Positions 1 through 8,896 are shown, numbered from the stretch's first letter. The stretch: DNA of 64,000 nucleotides from an uncultured Aquimarina sp. (GCA_947498815.1 CANMLU010000001.1:186001-250000); one strand, 5' to 3'. Numbers and translations: made by a program. Notes: generated from the letters alone by a model not told the origin.

Positions 1-1
1 C

Positions 2-559
2 ATTACTCTAAAACCGTCTTTTGAGATAGAAGAAAAACTCAAAACAGAAACACCAATAGAGCCAATAATTGATCATAAAGAAAAGAAAGACGAAATACCA
101 AATATTGAGGATAAACCTGAACTTGTTATCGAAGAAATTAATGCCCGCGTTACCGAAGATCTCTTTGTTCCTGCCTCAACAGGCACCGAAGACCCTGCTG
201 CTGTTTCAGATATACAAGCCAAGACAAGTTCTGAAAAAAGTAACATTGGCTTTGCATCACAAGAAATGCCAGTATTCGATAATCTTGACCATGATGATAA
301 ACCTAAATCGTTAAATGATCAATTACGGAAAGACATTCATATTGGATTAAATGACCGATTGGCATTTATTAAATATCTTTTTGACGGAAGTGCACCAGAT
401 TATAATCGCGTACTGTCTCAACTCAATACATTTCGACATAAAAATGAAGCACAAGATTTTATCAATAACATGATACGACCAGACTACAATAACTGGGAAG
501 GAAAAGAAGAATATGAAGAACGATTTATGGATATTGTACTCAATAAATTTGAACAATAA
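2..559 (+). CDS. C-terminal part of a conserved hypothetical protein (partial)
   Basis: The frame is open from the first bases of the window and runs to a TAA at 557-559, giving about 185 residues without an N-terminus. The first half is acidic and low in complexity (many E, K, P, D and T), consistent with a disordered linker. The last 90 or so residues look folded and helical, with motifs such as LNDRLAFIKYLFDG and NNWEGKEEYEERFMDIVLNKF. A membrane anchor or other domain may lie upstream of the window. I do not recognise the family, so no function is given. The gene sits 16 bp before two DoxX-like genes on the same strand and may share their transcript. Confidence 0.75.
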   Translation: MTLKPSFEIEEKLKTETPIEPIIDHKEKKDEIPNIEDKPELVIEEINARVTEDLFVPASTGTEDPAAVSDIQAKTSSEKSNIGFASQEMPVFDNLDHDDKPKSLNDQLRKDIHIGLNDRLAFIKYLFDGSAPDYNRVLSQLNTFRHKNEAQDFINNMIRPDYNNWEGKEEYEERFMDIVLNKFEQ

Positions 560-575
560 ATAAAAATTTAAACAT

Positions 576-923
576 ATGAAAATCTTATATTGGATTGCCA
601 CAGGACTTCTATCGGCATTAATGTTGTTCTCTGCAAGCATGTATTTGTTTAATCACGAAGAAATTGCACAAACGTTCACTTCCTTTAATTATCCAAGCTA
701 TGTTATTTATCCATTAGCATTTCTAAAATTATCTGGGATTACAGTTATTTTAATTAATAAATGGAAATTACTAAAAGAGTGGGCATATGCAGGCTTTTTC
801 TTTAATTTTGTGTTGGCTTTTTTTGCACATCAGCAGGCCGGTGATGGAGAATGGGCTGGAGCTATGGTAGCATTAATTTTGCTGCTTACTTCTTATTTTG
901 TTGGTAAAAAGGTACGTCCCTAG
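576..923 (+). CDS. DoxX-like small membrane protein (copy 1)
   Basis: This 115-residue protein has four predicted hydrophobic segments (about residues 5-25, 45-65, 70-90 and 95-112) and ends in a basic KKVRP tail. The pattern and length fit DoxX-like proteins, small four-helix inner-membrane proteins, many of them linked to redox or stress functions. The motif LLKEWAYAGFFF, just before helix 3, is shared with the next gene. No catalytic residue can be named. It follows the preceding gene by 16 bp and precedes a paralogue by 50 bp, so a common operon is likely. The family is fairly secure and the role is unknown. Confidence 0.75.
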   Translation: MKILYWIATGLLSALMLFSASMYLFNHEEIAQTFTSFNYPSYVIYPLAFLKLSGITVILINKWKLLKEWAYAGFFFNFVLAFFAHQQAGDGEWAGAMVALILLLTSYFVGKKVRP

Positions 924-973
924 AAAGAAAATAAATACAGAAGTTTTTTACATTTAATACGCAATAAGGTTTT

Positions 974-1318
974 ATGAAAATAATGTATTGGATTGCTACA
1001 ATAGTATTGTGTGCAATAATGTTATATTCTGCTCAGATGTATTTCTTTAAAACTGAAATGATCCGAGGTTTTTTTGAAAGCTTTCATTATCCAACCTATA
1101 TAGTGATTCCGCTGGCGGTTGCAAAAATATTAGGGATTATCGCGATCCTAACAAACAAAATAAAGTGGATTAAAGAGTGGGCATATGCTGGTTTCTTTTT
1201 TGATTTGGTATTGGCAAGCCTGGCACATTATTACGCTGGCCATTCTGTCGGGCTTTCGATATATGCATTAATAATTTTGGTAGTTTCATATGCCTTGGGT
1301 AAAAAAATAAGACCATAA
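974..1318 (+). CDS. DoxX-like small membrane protein (copy 2)
   Basis: This 114-residue protein is a clear tandem paralogue of the gene before it. Both start MKI-YWIAT, carry the motif KEWAYAGFFFD/N, and end in GKKIRP or GKKVRP. Four hydrophobic helices are visible. The two copies have diverged over most of their length, so the duplication is not recent. The stop codon overlaps the rsmI start by one base (TAATG), suggesting translational coupling. The DoxX-like assignment rests on length and membrane topology. The substrate or partner is unknown. Confidence 0.75.
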   Translation: MKIMYWIATIVLCAIMLYSAQMYFFKTEMIRGFFESFHYPTYIVIPLAVAKILGIIAILTNKIKWIKEWAYAGFFFDLVLASLAHYYAGHSVGLSIYALIILVVSYALGKKIRP

Positions 1319-1992
1319 TGTCAAAATTATACCTTGTACCTACACCTATTGGTAATCTGGAAGATATGACTTTTAGAGCAATCAAAGTATTAAAAGAAGT
1401 CGATCTTATACTTGCAGAAGACACACGAACCAGTGGTAAATTACTAAAGCATTTTGATATAAATACACACATGCAGAGTCATCATATGCACAATGAACAT
1501 AAGACCATTGATCGCATTGTACAAAGACTACAAAGTGGAGAAACGATTGCTTTGATCAGTGATGCTGGAACACCAGCAATAAGTGATCCCGGGTTTTTGT
1601 TGACAAGGGCTTGTGTTGAGAATAATATTGAAGTAGATTGTCTGCCTGGTGCCACAGCATTTGTACCTGCTTTGGTAAATAGTGGATTACCCAATGATAA
1701 ATTTGTGTTCGAAGGTTTCTTACCAGTTAAAAAAGGAAGGCAAACACGACTTAAATTACTTGCCGAGGAAACAAGGACCATGATTTTTTATGAATCCCCA
1801 CATAAACTGATCAAGACTTTAGGAAATTTTGTGGAGTATTTTGATAAAGATCGCCAGGTTTCTGTATCCAGAGAATTAAGTAAACTTCATGAAGAGACTA
1901 TTAGAGGAACTGCAAAAGAGGTGTTAACTCATTTTGAAAATAAACCGCCCAAAGGAGAGATTGTAATTATCGTTGAAGGAAAAAAGAAATAA
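1318..1992 (+). CDS. rsmI: 16S rRNA (cytidine(1402)-2'-O)-methyltransferase
   Basis: RsmI methylates the ribose 2'-OH of C1402 in the decoding centre of 16S rRNA using S-adenosylmethionine. The 224 residues carry the family signatures in order: VPTPIGNLEDMTFRAI near the N-terminus, LAEDTRTSGKLLKHF, SDAGTPAISDPGF, CLPGATAFVPALVNSGL and FYESPHKL. The protein matches the short form that ends after the catalytic tetrapyrrole-methylase fold; E. coli RsmI is longer. The start overlaps the previous stop and the stop overlaps the next start (AATGG), so DoxX2-rsmI-UDG looks like one translationally coupled unit. Confidence 0.95.
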   Translation: MSKLYLVPTPIGNLEDMTFRAIKVLKEVDLILAEDTRTSGKLLKHFDINTHMQSHHMHNEHKTIDRIVQRLQSGETIALISDAGTPAISDPGFLLTRACVENNIEVDCLPGATAFVPALVNSGLPNDKFVFEGFLPVKKGRQTRLKLLAEETRTMIFYESPHKLIKTLGNFVEYFDKDRQVSVSRELSKLHEETIRGTAKEVLTHFENKPPKGEIVIIVEGKKK

Positions 1993-2564
1993 TGGATAAA
2001 CTGCTTTCGGATATAAGAGCCTGTGAGATATGTAAAGCGAATTTACCATTAGGTCCAAGACCCGTTGTTTCTGCAAACCGCGAAGCCAAAATAGTGATTA
2101 TTGGCCAGGCACCTGGTACAAAGGTACATGCTTCTGGAATTCCTTGGGATGATGCAAGTGGTAAGCAATTACGAAAATGGCTCGATATTACTGATGAGCT
2201 GTTTTATGACGAAACAAAAATAGCCATTGTTCCTATGGGTTTTTGTTATCCTGGAAAAGGAAAAAGCGGCGACTTGCCACCAAGACCAGAATGCGCTCCG
2301 TTATGGCATGAGCCGTTGTTTGACGGTATGCCAAATCTGAAATCCATTATTTTGATTGGTCAATATGCGCAAAAGTACTACCTCAAAAACACTATAAAAA
2401 AGAACTTGACAGAAACGGTTAGAGCCTATCAAGAGTATTTACCCACGTATTTCCCACTACCTCATCCATCGCCTAGAAATCGCTTTTGGCTTACCAAAAA
2501 CCCTTGGTTTCAAGATCAGGTTGTACCAATCCTTCAACAAAAGATAAAAGAGATTATAATTTAG
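1992..2564 (+). CDS. Uracil-DNA glycosylase family protein
   Basis: This 190-residue protein has the UDG-superfamily motif 1 as IGQAPGTKVHASGIPWDDASG and a motif-2 equivalent PLPHPSPRNR near the C-terminus. An N-terminal CEICKANLPLGPRP segment has two cysteines spaced as in some iron-sulfur or zinc UDG-like proteins, but a full four-cysteine set is not present. Members of this superfamily remove uracil or other damaged bases from DNA. The subfamily is not one of the classic Ung types, so substrate range is uncertain. It overlaps rsmI by one base and probably ends that operon. Confidence 0.85.
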   Translation: MDKLLSDIRACEICKANLPLGPRPVVSANREAKIVIIGQAPGTKVHASGIPWDDASGKQLRKWLDITDELFYDETKIAIVPMGFCYPGKGKSGDLPPRPECAPLWHEPLFDGMPNLKSIILIGQYAQKYYLKNTIKKNLTETVRAYQEYLPTYFPLPHPSPRNRFWLTKNPWFQDQVVPILQQKIKEIII

Positions 2565-2659
2565 GTTGTTTTTTCCCCGAAAAGTAATACGCTGTTCAAT
2601 AATAAATTAACGTAAATCCTGTTATTGAAACGTACAATAAGTTAATAAACTCGAAACGA

Positions 2660-3358
2660 TTGAAACATAAACCTTTACTTGCTATTATCGGAATAAGTGT
2701 TCTTGTCTTTTTATTATGGCAATTACCATATTTTGGATATATACAATACCCCTTGTTATTGTTGGGAACTTGGTTTCATGAAATGGGCCATGGTCTTACT
2801 GCACTGCTTTTGGGTGGGAAATTTTATTATTTGGAGATATATGATAATGGTGGTGGAGTAGCATACTCAAATGTCTCTTTTAGTTATCTCGATTATAATA
2901 TTGCTAGAGCGATTACTTCGGCAGGTGGTTTATTAGGTCCTGCAATCTCTGGAGCAATACTAATCGCCTCTGCAAAAAACAGGATTACTTCCAAAATCAC
3001 ATTATGGCTTTTGATTGTGATCATGGTGCTGTCATTATGTATATGGATTCATGAGTTGTTGGCATTAATTATTCTAAGTGTTTTTGCCTCGATTTTGTTT
3101 TTTATAGCAATCTTAAGAGTTAGAAAACTGGAGTCTTTTACGCTTCTTTTTCTAGGAACTCAATGTGTATTAAGTACCTATCTACAAACGGGATATTTGT
3201 TTACCAAACAATTTGAACGAGATGGTAGAGTCCAATACTCGGATACACAGATGATCGCAGCACATCTTTCGGGGACCTATTGGATGTGGGCATTGTTCAT
3301 TCTTTTGATCACCATCTTTTTACTATACAAAAGTTATCAATACTACTTAAAAAAATGA
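2660..3358 (+). CDS. M50-type membrane metalloprotease
   Basis: This is a polytopic membrane protein of 232 residues. Helix 2 contains the zinc-binding motif FHEMGHGLTALLLGG (His40, Glu41, His44), the hallmark of M50B-like intramembrane metalloproteases. Further hydrophobic segments lie at about residues 7-27, 80-105, 112-150 and 205-228. Only a small body without PDZ or CBS domains is present. The third zinc ligand usual in the family is not obvious, so catalysis is inferred. The start is a TTG at 2660. The gene ends inside a hairpin that also serves the convergent lipoprotein gene. Confidence 0.75.
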   Translation: MKHKPLLAIIGISVLVFLLWQLPYFGYIQYPLLLLGTWFHEMGHGLTALLLGGKFYYLEIYDNGGGVAYSNVSFSYLDYNIARAITSAGGLLGPAISGAILIASAKNRITSKITLWLLIVIMVLSLCIWIHELLALIILSVFASILFFIAILRVRKLESFTLLFLGTQCVLSTYLQTGYLFTKQFERDGRVQYSDTQMIAAHLSGTYWMWALFILLITIFLLYKSYQYYLKK

Positions 3359-3386
3359 CAACCAAAGTTGAGTTTGGTTGCCATTT
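3353..3386. terminator. Bidirectional intrinsic terminator
   Basis: AAATGacAACCAAA and TTTGGTTgcCATTT form a stem with one AC/GC internal mismatch and a GTTGAG loop. It overlaps the stop of the M50 gene and lies just past the end of the convergent lipoprotein gene. A/T tracts on both sides suit termination in both directions. Confidence 0.7.
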
Positions 3387-3410
3387 AATTTGTATTCCAA
3401 TTTTAATGTT

Positions 3411-5063
3411 TCAATTGTTGCATGCATCTTCGATATCTCGAGAAATGGTTTCTGTTTCAATAAGTCGATTAATAACATTCGTTCCTCTTACTGTAACCTC
3501 AATAAAGTCGTCTTGTACATCGGTTATGACACCGGTAAAACTATTAAAAGCAAATTGTGTTGTAATTTCTTGCCCGGTTAAGGCTTGATTATTTTCTTGA
3601 TACTTCCCTTTTATTCTGAAACGTTGCACGTATGGGATTCTTACATTTTCATATGTTTGATATACATCGGCTACGGTAATTGCAGTTTTAGGAGGCACTT
3701 CCTGAGTACGTTCTGTCGAAATTTCTGTGGATCGTGTTTCTTCAAAGGCCCCAGATCTCGTACTGGTCGCAGTTCTTGATTTACTAAAACCATAGCTTCC
3801 GGTTACAGAACTTTTTACCGATCCTCCTGCACCAAAAAACTTGGTAGAAACCTCGGCTTCAATAGTTACAGAAACCGAATAATCCTGGGTGGTACTAACA
3901 GACATCGATTCTTCCCAGCCCAAAATCTCTTTGGTTTCCAAAGATTCTGATCTGCCCACAGTTTGTTCCAGAGAACCACTACTACAATTTCTGAGCGTAC
4001 TGTTATAGGCTTCAGATGTTCCTGATGGCGGAAGTATCGGACGCATAAATTTTGACGCTACAGGTTGTATGTCCCAATCAATATCAAAAGACAGAATCCT
4101 GAAGTATGCAGGGTCTGTACTATTGTCTCCTGCATTAAGGCGGTCGTTAACCAAGGAAACTGGATTTCCTGTAAAAGTTGGTGTTATCGTATATAATCCA
4201 GGTTCAACTTTATCGATTTTGAATTTATAATTTGGAGGGGTACCCGTATTGTTACCTCCATTTCTGATCAGATTTGCTTTACTCTGAATTCGAAGTTCTG
4301 AATTAGCAGGAACTATATACAGATAATGTATATCATCTCCATTATGCACCGAAATATTAAAAACACCCTCTTCCCCGGGAATTTCAACAAACTGATACGT
4401 AGTAAAAGTTTCAGTGTTTTCTGAATTATAATCAAGATCCTCTAATGGACTTACCACAATTGGCGTATTTAAGAGAATTGTATTTGGAAATAATATAGAA
4501 TTGGGTGCGCCAAAAACTGCGTCATTATCACTAGTCACTATTTGCACATAGTGTTTGACGTCTTCCCGAATACTTACTTTGGCATAAAGATCATCAAGAT
4601 CATCTGCCGACATTTCTTCTTCTTTTGGACTTGGAGTAAAAGAGAGTTTCGAGATTTCTTTTTGGGCAAGGACATTATCATTTTCATCCAATACTCTAAT
4701 AGTTACTGCCACTCCACCTTTAAGCTCGGTTTGTGCTTCTTCAGATAGATTTTCATTTTTGAATGATAAACTAGCCATATTATTAAAGGTATCGAAAGGT
4801 ACTTTTTGACTATAGTCTCCTGTAGTAGCAGTAACCACAATATCGGCTATGGTTGGTTTATACCCTTTTCTGGCAATGCTTCGGGCATTAATACTAATAC
4901 CAATTTCTCCTTGATCGGTGTCAAATTCATCCAGATTAATCCCTGGAAGCTCTTCTACCTCAGTAGGTACTGGTGGTCCGTCGTTTCCATCATCTTTGCT
5001 ACATCCCAATACCAATAATGAGATAAGAATAAGCATTTTTAAAAGTGTTGTGTGAGTTTTCAT
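3411..5063 (-). CDS. Lipoprotein with aerolysin/ETX-MTX2-like C-terminal region
   Basis: This 550-residue protein has a lipoprotein signal peptide (lipobox LVLGC, Cys21) followed by a polar acidic linker. Residues about 45-150 look Ig-like. Residues about 200-300 include a repeat-like segment NYKFKIDKVEPGLYTITP reminiscent of a beta-trefoil. From about residue 363 the sequence is rich in alternating Ser/Thr/Val/Glu (MSVSTTQDYSVSVTIEAEVS, then SVTGSYGFSKSRTATSTRSG), followed by TQEVPPKTAITV at about 453-464 and paired strands. That order (amphipathic Ser/Thr hairpin, then PP-K-T turn, then strands) is what aerolysin-fold beta-pore-forming proteins show. The fold is inferred from pattern, not from a search. 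Function could be pore formation, adhesion or carbohydrate binding. The gene is isolated, convergent with the M50 gene. Confidence 0.7.
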   Translation of the reverse strand: MKTHTTLLKMLILISLLVLGCSKDDGNDGPPVPTEVEELPGINLDEFDTDQGEIGISINARSIARKGYKPTIADIVVTATTGDYSQKVPFDTFNNMASLSFKNENLSEEAQTELKGGVAVTIRVLDENDNVLAQKEISKLSFTPSPKEEEMSADDLDDLYAKVSIREDVKHYVQIVTSDNDAVFGAPNSILFPNTILLNTPIVVSPLEDLDYNSENTETFTTYQFVEIPGEEGVFNISVHNGDDIHYLYIVPANSELRIQSKANLIRNGGNNTGTPPNYKFKIDKVEPGLYTITPTFTGNPVSLVNDRLNAGDNSTDPAYFRILSFDIDWDIQPVASKFMRPILPPSGTSEAYNSTLRNCSSGSLEQTVGRSESLETKEILGWEESMSVSTTQDYSVSVTIEAEVSTKFFGAGGSVKSSVTGSYGFSKSRTATSTRSGAFEETRSTEISTERTQEVPPKTAITVADVYQTYENVRIPYVQRFRIKGKYQENNQALTGQEITTQFAFNSFTGVITDVQDDFIEVTVRGTNVINRLIETETISRDIEDACNN

Positions 5064-5299
5064 AATACATTTTTATAGTTACTTTTTTGTTTCCTTTATA
5101 GGTGTTGGCACCTACACTATGTTTATATGCCAAAATTGAGGTAGCCGAGATTAAAATAAAAGACTATAAATACCGGAAATTTAAAACCGTGGAAAATACG
5201 GGTTTGGCAATGGTAATCACTTGATAATAACCTGATTGTTAGTTGTGAAGCTATTTTTTGGTTAACTTTAAAGTATGTTTAATCAATAAAAAAACAATC

Positions 5300-6031
5300 A
5301 TGGAAGACACAATCATTAAAGAAGCTCCTCCTATTCCAACTATGGGAAAATGGTGCGAAGAAGAGGTGCTAAAACTAGGGCCTCATTTTCATAAATTTAA
5401 TGGAAGCGACAATCAATATGATCGGGTAACTCATTTTAGTCTTAACGATCAAGAAAATTTTAAAAAATTGAATGGTATTGGCACTATTACAAGCGTTCAT
5501 ATTTGTATGGCTCTCAATAATCCAAACAAAAACGAAATTACTTTTTGCCCTTATCTAGAAATTAATGGACAACGATTTGATTTAAATCCTGAAACCAATG
5601 GGTCTTTTAGATCCGAAGAAAACGAACCTGGATTGCTCAAGGCACAATCAGATATTGTACCAGGAATCTTTAGAAACATGATTTGGGAAAATTGGGAAGA
5701 AGCCGAGATGCATTTAATGGATGATCTATTTCATTGTAAAGACAAAAATGGCCTTCTCAGGCGAGTTGAGTATTACTTTATAACAGATAATATGATTGAA
5801 GTAATTAATGATTTAAATAAAAGAGGGATAACAGGCATTACTTTATACCCTGGTATCGATATGAATAAATTTAATAAGAGGGACAAAATATCGTTCACCC
5901 CTGTATTAGGATTCACAACTGGAACTAGTATTAAGGTTGAAGGTAGAAATAAATGGTTAGGAATATTAGAAAGTAATGGCGATGAAACCCTTATCGAGTA
6001 CTCTAGACCATGCCCGCCAACCTGTCCTTAA
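5300..6031 (+). CDS. Hypothetical protein, unknown family
   Basis: The protein has 243 residues if it starts at the ATG at 5300; a GTG further upstream at 5258 would add 14 residues that look like leader. It has no signal peptide and no transmembrane helix, so it is probably cytoplasmic. It is rich in aromatic and acidic residues and ends in an unusual cysteine/proline tail, RPCPPTCP. Further cysteines (WCEEE, ICMAL, TFCPYL, FHCKD) are scattered without a recognisable metal motif. It lies 24 bp before a membrane protein that precedes a two-component pair, so cotranscription is possible. I do not recognise the family. Confidence 0.7.
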   Translation: MEDTIIKEAPPIPTMGKWCEEEVLKLGPHFHKFNGSDNQYDRVTHFSLNDQENFKKLNGIGTITSVHICMALNNPNKNEITFCPYLEINGQRFDLNPETNGSFRSEENEPGLLKAQSDIVPGIFRNMIWENWEEAEMHLMDDLFHCKDKNGLLRRVEYYFITDNMIEVINDLNKRGITGITLYPGIDMNKFNKRDKISFTPVLGFTTGTSIKVEGRNKWLGILESNGDETLIEYSRPCPPTCP

Positions 6032-6054
6032 AGAGGATATTTAAGTAAATAATA

Positions 6055-6711
6055 ATGAACAAAGAACTTTTTGAAAACCTAAGCTTGATATCATCATTTA
6101 TAGCTGTAATACCCTTATTGCTTGCAATATTTAATTTAAAAAAACTAAGTAAGATTCAAACAAAGCTGGTATACATTCTTGTTATTGTTTTGGTTGTTGA
6201 ATCTATTTCGAGCATACTTTGGAATCAAAAAATAAACAACTTGCCATTGTATCATTTTTATACGGTTATTGAGTTTTTACTAATTATAAATATTTTTATG
6301 ACAGCATTATCGGGTGTTTTTTCAAAATTATTCTTTCTCATTGTTAGTATTGTTTTTATTGTATTTGCCATTGTAAATACATTATTCTTTCAAGATCTGT
6401 ATACGTTTAATTCCAATGCAACTTCGGTTCTGGGGATTCTAGTCATCTTTTTTGCTTTAAGTTATTTTTATGCATTGCTTAAAGAAATGAAGTATAATGC
6501 TCTAGAAACCAATCCAATGTTTTGGATCAGTTCAGGGTTTTTAATTTATTTTTCGAGTAACTTAATCCTGTTTTATATTAATAACAGTTTATTTAAAGGA
6601 TCAACAGAAGCAAGTTATTTGGTCTGGGGGTTACATGCAATTATCAATATAGTACTTACTATTTTTTATACAATCGCAATATGGGTGAAACCGAAGGAGC
6701 AATTACATTAA
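6055..6711 (+). CDS. Polytopic membrane protein upstream of a histidine kinase
   Basis: This 218-residue protein has about seven hydrophobic helices (near residues 10-28, 38-55, 68-85, 90-110, 122-142, 152-172 and 182-208) and short loops. The C-terminal end KPKEQLH is charged. Its coding region overlaps the start of the following histidine-kinase gene by 31 bp in another frame, a strong sign of coupled expression. The kinase itself has only one transmembrane helix and no sensor domain, so this protein may be the sensing partner. That role is an inference from context. No family motif was recognised. Confidence 0.8.
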   Translation: MNKELFENLSLISSFIAVIPLLLAIFNLKKLSKIQTKLVYILVIVLVVESISSILWNQKINNLPLYHFYTVIEFLLIINIFMTALSGVFSKLFFLIVSIVFIVFAIVNTLFFQDLYTFNSNATSVLGILVIFFALSYFYALLKEMKYNALETNPMFWISSGFLIYFSSNLILFYINNSLFKGSTEASYLVWGLHAIINIVLTIFYTIAIWVKPKEQLH

Positions 6712-7463
6712 AGATTATAATCATCGGTATGGTAGTAATTTTTTTATTATCGCTATCGGTGATTGTATTCTTTATCATTTACCAGCGTAGATTACTAGCG
6801 CAGCAAAAGAAACATCAAAAAATAGAGTCTGATTATCAAAAGGAGCTTTTAAAAACCTCCATTATTAGCCAAGAAGAAGAACGTAGCAGAATCGCCAAAG
6901 AGTTACACGATGATGTAGGGGCGATGCTAACGACTACCAAATTATATTTCGGACAAATCAATCCAGAATTACCTCCTGAAGAGCTTCTAGAGATCACTTC
7001 AAAAACCAGCATTTTTTTGGATGATATGATTCATAGAGTGCGCAGTATTTCACAAGATTTAAGACCTGTGGTTTTAGAAAAATTGGGCTTGGTTGAGGCT
7101 ATTCAAAGTTTGGCTCAAACAGTAAATGATTCTGGAAAAATCAAAGTAAAATTTCAGAATAACACCAGTAAAACTATAGCCCAATCAAAAGCGCTTAATT
7201 TGTATAGAATCATTCAAGAATTAATTACCAATACCATTAAACATGCAGAGGCGTCTATGATAAAGATTGAATTAAAAAATGAAAAAGACGCGTTGGTAAT
7301 ACAATATGAAGATAACGGAAAAGGGATGGATCATAAAACCCTGTCTCATAAAAAAGGATTGGGACTTAAAAATATAGAAAGTAGATTATCTGTCCTCTCT
7401 GGACGTATGGATTTCTTACCTACAAAATCGGGTATGAAAGTCAAAATTTCAAGCACACAATAA
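6681..7463 (+). CDS. Sensor histidine kinase, HisKA_3 (NarX/DesK-like) type
   Basis: The 260 residues comprise one N-terminal transmembrane helix (about 12-34), a short coiled coil, the phospho-acceptor box EEERSRIAKELHDDVGAML with His76, and an HATPase_c domain. The ATP-binding domain shows the N box (RIIQELITNTIKHA), G1 (EDNGKGM) and G2 (GLGLKNIESRL). The LHDDVG motif and the NarL-type regulator 16 bp downstream fit the HisKA_3 family. No periplasmic sensor domain is present, so the signal probably arrives through the overlapping polytopic protein. The exact start lies within the overlap and could be a few codons downstream. Confidence 0.92.
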   Translation: MGETEGAITLKIIIIGMVVIFLLSLSVIVFFIIYQRRLLAQQKKHQKIESDYQKELLKTSIISQEEERSRIAKELHDDVGAMLTTTKLYFGQINPELPPEELLEITSKTSIFLDDMIHRVRSISQDLRPVVLEKLGLVEAIQSLAQTVNDSGKIKVKFQNNTSKTIAQSKALNLYRIIQELITNTIKHAEASMIKIELKNEKDALVIQYEDNGKGMDHKTLSHKKGLGLKNIESRLSVLSGRMDFLPTKSGMKVKISSTQ

Positions 7464-7479
7464 CTGTAATAACAACGTC

Positions 7480-8133
7480 ATGGAAACTATAAAACTGGGG
7501 CTAATCGATGATCACAATTTATTTCGTGAAGGAATAAAATCATTACTCAATAAAATGTCCAATATCACATTAGTATTAGAAGCGGTGAGTGGTAAGGATT
7601 TACTGGCCAAACTCAACAATGTGGTTCCGGATGTTATTTTATTGGATCTCGAAATGGAAGATATGAATGGGGTAGATACGACTGTAAAGCTACAAGAACT
7701 GTATCCCAACCTTAAGATTATTATCCTTACGATGCATAAAGAAGAACGTATGATCTCTTACTTAATGGAGGTAGGAGCGAATGGATATCTGCTTAAAGAT
7801 ACCAACCAACAAGAATTAGAAGAAGCAATTGTATCGGTGCATGAAAAGGGTTTTTATTTTAACCCCTTTGTTTCTGAAGCGCTCTTAAAAGGACTTAAAC
7901 ATAAGACCAATAAGCCACCGGCCATAGGTAAGGATTACTATCTTACCACAAGAGAATTAGAGGTACTCGAATTAATAACCAAAGAATTTACTACCACCGA
8001 GATTGCAGAAGAGCTTTTTTTAAGTTCCAGAACCATTGAAGGTCATCGAAAAAATTTGATGGAAAAACTAGGCGTAAAAAATACCGCAGGGTTGATTATG
8101 AAAGCTGTTAAAGAAAAGATTATTTCTGTTTAG
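7480..8133 (+). CDS. NarL/FixJ-family response regulator
   Basis: This 217-residue protein has a receiver domain with the acidic pair Asp10/Asp11 (LIDDHNLFREG), the phospho-acceptor Asp56 (VILLDLEMEDMNG) and the conserved Lys in YLLKDT. The C-terminal LuxR-type helix-turn-helix covers about residues 148-210 (LTTRELEVLELITKEFTTTE, then SSRTIEGHRKNLMEKLGV). It follows the kinase by 16 bp and is presumably phosphorylated by it. Target genes are unknown. Nothing downstream is obviously controlled: the next gene lies on the other strand after an interspersed repeat. Confidence 0.95.
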   Translation: METIKLGLIDDHNLFREGIKSLLNKMSNITLVLEAVSGKDLLAKLNNVVPDVILLDLEMEDMNGVDTTVKLQELYPNLKIIILTMHKEERMISYLMEVGANGYLLKDTNQQELEEAIVSVHEKGFYFNPFVSEALLKGLKHKTNKPPAIGKDYYLTTRELEVLELITKEFTTTEIAEELFLSSRTIEGHRKNLMEKLGVKNTAGLIMKAVKEKIISV

Positions 8134-8170
8134 GAACATATTTTCATGAGAGACCCAATTTTACATGTCT

Positions 8171-8273
8171 GCCACATTGAGCCCTTCGACAGGGCTCAGG
8201 ACAGGCTAAGTTGAAATAATCCGAAATCGATGTAAGTTATATTTCTTGACTTCACTCAAAATGACAAGAAAGT
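8171..8273. repeat. Interspersed intergenic repeat, copy A
   Basis: The stretch contains GCCCTTCGACAGGGCTCAGG with internal dyad character, then an AT-rich part and TTCTTGACTTCACTCAAAATG-type sequence whose ends pair as TTCTTG/CAAGAA. The core CTTCGACAnGCTCAGG recurs at 35273-35292 (opposite orientation), and a diverged form, GGACAAGCTCAG, lies at 11893-11904. It lies between convergent genes. Confidence 0.55.
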
Positions 8274-8305
8274 GCTTTCAATAATCTAATTTTTGATGCT
8301 TGGAA

Positions 8306-8896
8306 TTAAACATGCTTTCCTTTTTCCCAACCATGCTTACCAAGGTATTGTTCGCCCGATTCGATGGCGCCTTCCTCTACGGTGGTTCCCATAGAGTCAT
8401 TCCATCTGTTTAAATATCCGAACAAAGAGATAACACCTAGCATTTCAACGATTTCACCTTCATTCCAGTATTTGTATAACTCTTCTTTGATGGTATCGTC
8501 AACAGCATTTGGGATTACTGATGCAGCCAACGAAAAATCAAGAGCAGCACGTTCTGCATCACTAAATGCAGGATGTGTTTTATACTCCCAAATATTATCT
8601 AGTTGTTCTTGTTCTGCACCATAACGTTCTGCGGCACGTATAGCATGTGCTTGGCAATACCTGCAGCCTGTAGCATTACTGCTTACCCAGGCTATCATTC
8701 GCTTTAATGCTGAAGTAACACGACCTTCGTTGGCCATTACGGCTTTATTAAGGTTAATAAATGCTTTTGAAATAGCCGGCCTTCTTTGCATTGTAAGTAC
8801 CGAATTAGGACAGAAACCGAGTGTCTCATTAAAAAATTCTGCTAATTCTCTGGTTTTTGGATCGTGATCAGCGGATAGAGGAGTTACTAATGGCAT
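8306..8896 (-). CDS. AhpD-like / carboxymuconolactone decarboxylase family protein
   Basis: I take the ATG at 8896 (MPLVTPLSADHDPKTRELAE), giving 196 residues; an upstream in-frame ATG at 8944 would add a poorly conserved leader. The key segment is WVSSNATGCRYCQAHAIRAA, the CxxC-xx-H centre of peroxidase-related AhpD/CMD proteins, in which the two cysteines carry out disulfide-based peroxide or alkylperoxide reduction. The protein is all-helical in appearance and probably cytoplasmic. It stands alone between an interspersed repeat and the divergent recJ gene. The reductant partner is unknown. Confidence 0.88.
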   Translation of the reverse strand: MPLVTPLSADHDPKTRELAEFFNETLGFCPNSVLTMQRRPAISKAFINLNKAVMANEGRVTSALKRMIAWVSSNATGCRYCQAHAIRAAERYGAEQEQLDNIWEYKTHPAFSDAERAALDFSLAASVIPNAVDDTIKEELYKYWNEGEIVEMLGVISLFGYLNRWNDSMGTTVEEGAIESGEQYLGKHGWEKGKHV

